Of a DNA stretch of 64,000 nt, positions 61,322-64,000 are shown one piece after another. The DNA comes from Kluyvera intermedia (GTDB taxonomy: Bacteria; Pseudomonadota; Gammaproteobacteria; Enterobacterales; Enterobacteriaceae), in contig NZ_CP139986.1 of NCBI RefSeq assembly GCF_034424175.1, positions 3,286,001 through 3,350,000 of the forward strand. The letters are read 5' to 3'. Both the position numbers and the translations under genes were made by a program. The notes beneath the pieces were generated by a model. That model was given only the letters and a program-made list of their open reading frames with translations. It was not told the DNA's origin and ran no database searches. How positions within the stretch are numbered: position 1 is the first letter of the stretch; each line of letters starts with the position of its first letter.

Positions 61322-62437
61322 ATGCGTAAGCAATGGCTTGGGATCTGCATAGCGGCAGGGCTGCTGGCGGCTTGTTCGAGTGATGATGTTCAGAAACAGA
61401 CCGTTTCAGCACCACAACCTGCGGTATGTAACGGCCCAACGGTCGAAATCAGCGGGGCCGATCCACGCTTTGAACCGCTGAATGCCACCGCCAATCAGGA
61501 TTACGAGCGCGACGGTAAGAAATACAAAATCGTCCAGGATCCGTCAACATTCAGCCAGGCCGGTTTCGCTGCCATTTATGACGCCGAACCTGGCAGCAAT
61601 CTGACGGCGAGCGGTGAAGCATTCGATCCGAACCAGCTTACCGCCGCGCATCCCACGCTGCCTATTCCGAGCTATGCGCGTATCACCAACCTTGCCAATG
61701 GTCGGATGATCGTGGTGCGCATTAACGATCGTGGCCCATACGGTAACGATCGCGTGATTTCACTCTCACGCGCATCCGCAGATCGCCTGAATAACTCGAA
61801 CAATACGAAAGTCCGTATCGATCCGATTATTGTGGCTCAGGATGGTTCGCTTTCAGGGCCAGGCATGGCGTGTACGACCGTCGCCAAACAAACTTACGCC
61901 CTTCCTGACCGCCCTGATTTGAGCGGTGGTATGGGTAGCGTATCCTCAGCACCACAGGCAGTCTCGCCGCAGGGCGACGTTCGGGCAATCAGCAATGACA
62001 CACTAACCTCCGAGAGCACAGGCGAAGGCGCTCCGGTTAAAAGTAGTGGTTTCCTGGGTGCACCAACTCCGCTAAACAGCGGCGTTCTCGAAGACACCGC
62101 GCCGGCTGTTTCAACACAGGCTGCCGCTACCGCCCCTGTTACTGCTCCCGTAACCGCACCAGCAAGCGCGGCAACGGCTGCTGTAGCAGCCCCTGCAGCT
62201 ACCTCTGCGACGGGTGACTTTGTGGTTCAGGTTGGCGCCGTCAGCGATCAAGCTCGCGCCCAGCAATACCAGCAGCGTTTAAGCCAGCAATTTTCCGTTC
62301 CTGGTCGCGTCACGCAAAACGGTGCCGTCTGGCGTATTCAGCTCGGGCCGTTTAGCAGCAAAGGCGAGGCTAGCACCATACAGCAACGTTTGCAGAGCGA
62401 AGCTCAACTGCAATCGTTTATTACACGCGCCAACTAA
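61322..62437 (+). CDS. rlpA: RlpA, rare lipoprotein with septal-ring SPOR domain
   Basis: A 371-residue lipoprotein (E. coli 362), lipobox LLAAC with Cys18. A double-psi beta-barrel (about 75-165, VRINDRGPYGNDRVISLSRAS) is followed by a Ser/Gln/Pro linker and an Ala/Thr/Pro/Val-rich low-complexity stretch with repeated TAPV units (about 262-298), then a C-terminal SPOR domain (about 300-371) that binds denuded glycan at septa. In Pseudomonas RlpA is a lytic transglycosylase; the E. coli activity is uncertain. Confidence 0.95.
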   Translation: MRKQWLGICIAAGLLAACSSDDVQKQTVSAPQPAVCNGPTVEISGADPRFEPLNATANQDYERDGKKYKIVQDPSTFSQAGFAAIYDAEPGSNLTASGEAFDPNQLTAAHPTLPIPSYARITNLANGRMIVVRINDRGPYGNDRVISLSRASADRLNNSNNTKVRIDPIIVAQDGSLSGPGMACTTVAKQTYALPDRPDLSGGMGSVSSAPQAVSPQGDVRAISNDTLTSESTGEGAPVKSSGFLGAPTPLNSGVLEDTAPAVSTQAAATAPVTAPVTAPASAATAAVAAPAATSATGDFVVQVGAVSDQARAQQYQQRLSQQFSVPGRVTQNGAVWRIQLGPFSSKGEASTIQQRLQSEAQLQSFITRAN

Positions 62438-62460
62438 AACGCTCAGAGGTATCCGAATTT

Positions 62461-62497
62461 TCGTATATGACAAAGTCATTAACAAAGTCATATACGA
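62461..62497. repeat. Inverted repeat in the rlpA-dacA gap
   Basis: TCGTATATGAC (62461-62471) and GTCATATACGA (62487-62497) are perfect 11-base inverted copies with a 15-base loop that also contains the direct repeat CAAAGTCAT. There is no T-run. It could be an operator or an mRNA structure at the 3' end of rlpA. Confidence 0.7.
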
Positions 62498-62523
62498 TGT
62501 CGGATGCCTGTCTGTAAGGCATT

Positions 62524-62532
62524 TGTTATAGT
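62524..62532 (+). promoter_or_regulatory. Candidate dacA extended -10 promoter
   Basis: TGT-TATAGT is an extended -10 match, 44 bases before the dacA ATG and 27 bases after the inverted repeat. I do not see a good -35. Confidence 0.45.
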
Positions 62533-62575
62533 AAGGCACTTTTTTCACTTCATCACGGATGTCGTTGTTTTGACC

Positions 62576-63775
62576 ATGAAGACCTCTTTCCTCGCACGCT
62601 TACTGATTCCGGCGCTTTCCGTCGCAGCTCTGACTTCCGCTGCTCACGCCGATGACCTGAATATTAAAACAATGATCCCAGGCGTTCCGCAGATTGACGC
62701 GGAGTCCTACATTCTTATTGATTACAACTCTGGCAAGGTACTGGCAGAGCAAAACGCGGACACTCGCCGCGACCCAGCAAGTCTGACCAAAATGATGACC
62801 AGCTACGTCATCGGTCAGGCAATGAAAGCCGGAAAGTTCAAAGAGTCTGATCTGGTGACCATCGGCAACGATGCCTGGGCAACCGGTAACCCGGTATTTA
62901 AAGGCTCATCGCTGATGTTCCTGAAACCAGGCATGCAGGTACCGGTATCACAGCTGATTCGCGGGATTAACTTGCAGTCAGGCAACGATGCCTGTGTAGC
63001 AATGGCCGACTATGTCGCCGGTAGCCAGGACGCCTTCGTCGGCCTGATGAACAGCTACGTTAACGCACTGGGCCTGAAGAACACCCACTTCCAGACCGTT
63101 CACGGCCTGGACGCCGATGGGCAATACAGCTCCGCACGTGATATGGCGCTGATCGGTCAGTCGCTTATCCGCGACGTGCCGAACGAGTACACCATCTATA
63201 AAGAAAAAGAGTTCACCTTTAACGGCATCCGCCAGATGAACCGTAACGGCCTGCTGTGGGATAACAGCCTGAACGTTGACGGCATCAAAACCGGCCATAC
63301 CGACAAAGCTGGCTATAACCTGGTGGCATCAGCAACCGAAGGCCAGATGCGTCTGGTGTCTGCGGTGATGGGTGGACGTACCTATAAAGGTCGTGAAACC
63401 GAAAGCAAAAAGCTGCTGACCTGGGGCTTCCGCTTCTTTGAAACCGTTAACCCAATCAAAGCGGGTAAAGAGTTTGCCTCAGAACCAGCCTGGTTTGGCG
63501 ATAACGACCGTGCCTCATTGGGTGTGGACAAAGACGTTTACCTGACCATCCCACGTGGCCGCATGAAAGACCTGAAAGCCAGCTACGTGCTGACTACCAG
63601 CGAGCTGCATGCGCCATTGCAGAAAAATCAGGTTGTTGGGACCATTAACTTCCAGCTGGACGGCAAAATTATCGACCAGCGTCCACTGGTGGTGCTGCAG
63701 GAAATTCCTGAAGGGAACTTCTTCGGCAATATCATTGATTACATTAAATTAATGTTCCACCATTGGTTTGGTTAA
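62576..63775 (+). CDS. dacA: D-alanyl-D-alanine carboxypeptidase DacA (PBP5)
   Basis: Starting at MKTSFLARLLIPALS (62576) gives 399 residues (E. coli 403). The signal peptide (about 1-25) ends AHA before DDLNIKTMIPGVPQ, and differs from E. coli while the mature protein is near-identical. The catalytic motif is SLTK (Ser69), then SGND and KTGHTDKAGYN. A C-terminal amphipathic helix (FFGNIIDYIKLMFHHWFG) anchors it to the membrane. It trims pentapeptides and keeps rod shape. Confidence 0.97.
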   Translation: MKTSFLARLLIPALSVAALTSAAHADDLNIKTMIPGVPQIDAESYILIDYNSGKVLAEQNADTRRDPASLTKMMTSYVIGQAMKAGKFKESDLVTIGNDAWATGNPVFKGSSLMFLKPGMQVPVSQLIRGINLQSGNDACVAMADYVAGSQDAFVGLMNSYVNALGLKNTHFQTVHGLDADGQYSSARDMALIGQSLIRDVPNEYTIYKEKEFTFNGIRQMNRNGLLWDNSLNVDGIKTGHTDKAGYNLVASATEGQMRLVSAVMGGRTYKGRETESKKLLTWGFRFFETVNPIKAGKEFASEPAWFGDNDRASLGVDKDVYLTIPRGRMKDLKASYVLTTSELHAPLQKNQVVGTINFQLDGKIIDQRPLVVLQEIPEGNFFGNIIDYIKLMFHHWFG

Positions 63776-63786
63776 AAATCACCCAC

Positions 63787-63816
63787 TTGAAAGTGTGATT
63801 TCCATCCCCATATAAT
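63787..63816 (+). promoter_or_regulatory. Strong sigma-70-like promoter upstream of ybeD
   Basis: TTGAAA (63787-63792), an 18-base spacer and a perfect TATAAT (63811-63816). Transcription would start around 63823, immediately before the dacA terminator. Confidence 0.65.
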
Positions 63817-63828
63817 ATGCATTGTAAA

Positions 63829-63866
63829 AACAACTCCCGCCCAAGATGCGGGAGTTGTTCTTTTTT
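63829..63866 (+). terminator. Intrinsic terminator between dacA and ybeD
   Basis: A 12-base stem AACAACTCCCGC / GCGGGAGTTGTT with a 7-base loop, followed by C and six T. Confidence 0.9.
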
Positions 63867-63881
63867 AACACTGGAGCTGAC

Positions 63882-64000
63882 ATGAAAACCAAACTGAACG
63901 AACTGCTTGAATTCCCTACACCATTTACTTACAAAGTAATGGGTCTGGCGAAACCTGAGCTGGTTGACCTGGTGGTTGAAGTGGTACAGCGCCATGCGCC
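63882..64000 (+). CDS. ybeD: YbeD, DUF493 family (partial, cut by window end)
   Basis: The ATG follows CTGGAGCTGAC. The 39 visible codons (MKTKLNELLEFPTPFTYKVM, then ELVDLVVEVVQRHAP) match the N-terminus of E. coli YbeD, an 87-residue ferredoxin-like-fold protein, usually next to lipB/lipA. Its role is unknown, though a regulatory (ACT-like) function has been proposed. The gene continues past the window. Confidence 0.93.
   Translation, partial: MKTKLNELLEFPTPFTYKVMGLAKPELVDLVVEVVQRHA

Overview
The window is a chromosomal segment of an enteric gammaproteobacterium (Enterobacteriaceae). Gene content, gene order and protein sequences follow the Escherichia/Salmonella/Citrobacter/Enterobacter core chromosome between phrB and ybeD, in inverse orientation to the E. 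coli K-12 map. The genus cannot be fixed by eye. Core genes are GC-rich, and one short islet at about 4.3-5.7 kb is clearly AT-rich (about one third GC in lines counted by eye).

Layout. (1) 0-7 kb, accessory: the tail of a likely dtpD, phrB, an unassigned 80-codon frame, a divergent MFS exporter/AraC regulator pair, an AT-rich DUF3290-DUF421 membrane pair, a VOC-family protein, a decayed cupin fragment and ybfA. (2) 7.1-14.9 kb: complete kdpFABCDE, the high-affinity K+ pump and its sensor kinase/response regulator. (3) 15.2-19.1 kb: the speFL arrest-peptide leader, speF and potE (ornithine decarboxylation and putrescine/ornithine exchange). (4) 19.2-24.3 kb: pgm and seqA on the minus strand, then ybfF, ybfE, fldA, uof and fur. 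(5) 24.4-34.9 kb: amino-sugar block with chiP-chiQ, glnS, nagE and nagBACD; NagC-type operators lie at both chiP and nagE/nagB. (6) 35.2-39.0 kb: a Tat-exported amidohydrolase, asnB and a seven-gene tRNA operon (Met, Leu, Gln, Gln, Met, Gln, Gln). (7) 39.2-46.2 kb: ubiF, then miaB, ybeZ, ybeY, corC and lnt. (8) 46.6-49.8 kb: gltIJKL glutamate/aspartate ABC importer with the SroC sRNA in the gltI-gltJ gap. (9) 50-64 kb: rihA, ybeL, leuS-lptE-holA-nadD-cobC, then the cell-shape/ribosome group rsfS-rlmH-mrdA-mrdB-rlpA-dacA and the start of ybeD.

Several genes are under post-transcriptional or leader control that can be read from the DNA: SpeFL upstream of speF, the uof leader before fur, a ChiX-complementary Shine-Dalgarno region in chiP, a CA-rich GcvB-type target before gltI and SroC after it. 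Operon ends are marked by intrinsic terminators and by REP palindromes of two sequence types. No CRISPR array, prophage, complete insertion sequence or rRNA gene was seen. The most likely underexplored content is the DUF3290-DUF421 islet, the unknown frame at 1.6-1.85 kb, the MFS/AraC pair, the exported amidohydrolase, and some unexplained palindromes and promoter-terminator arrangements around rlpA, dacA and ybeD.
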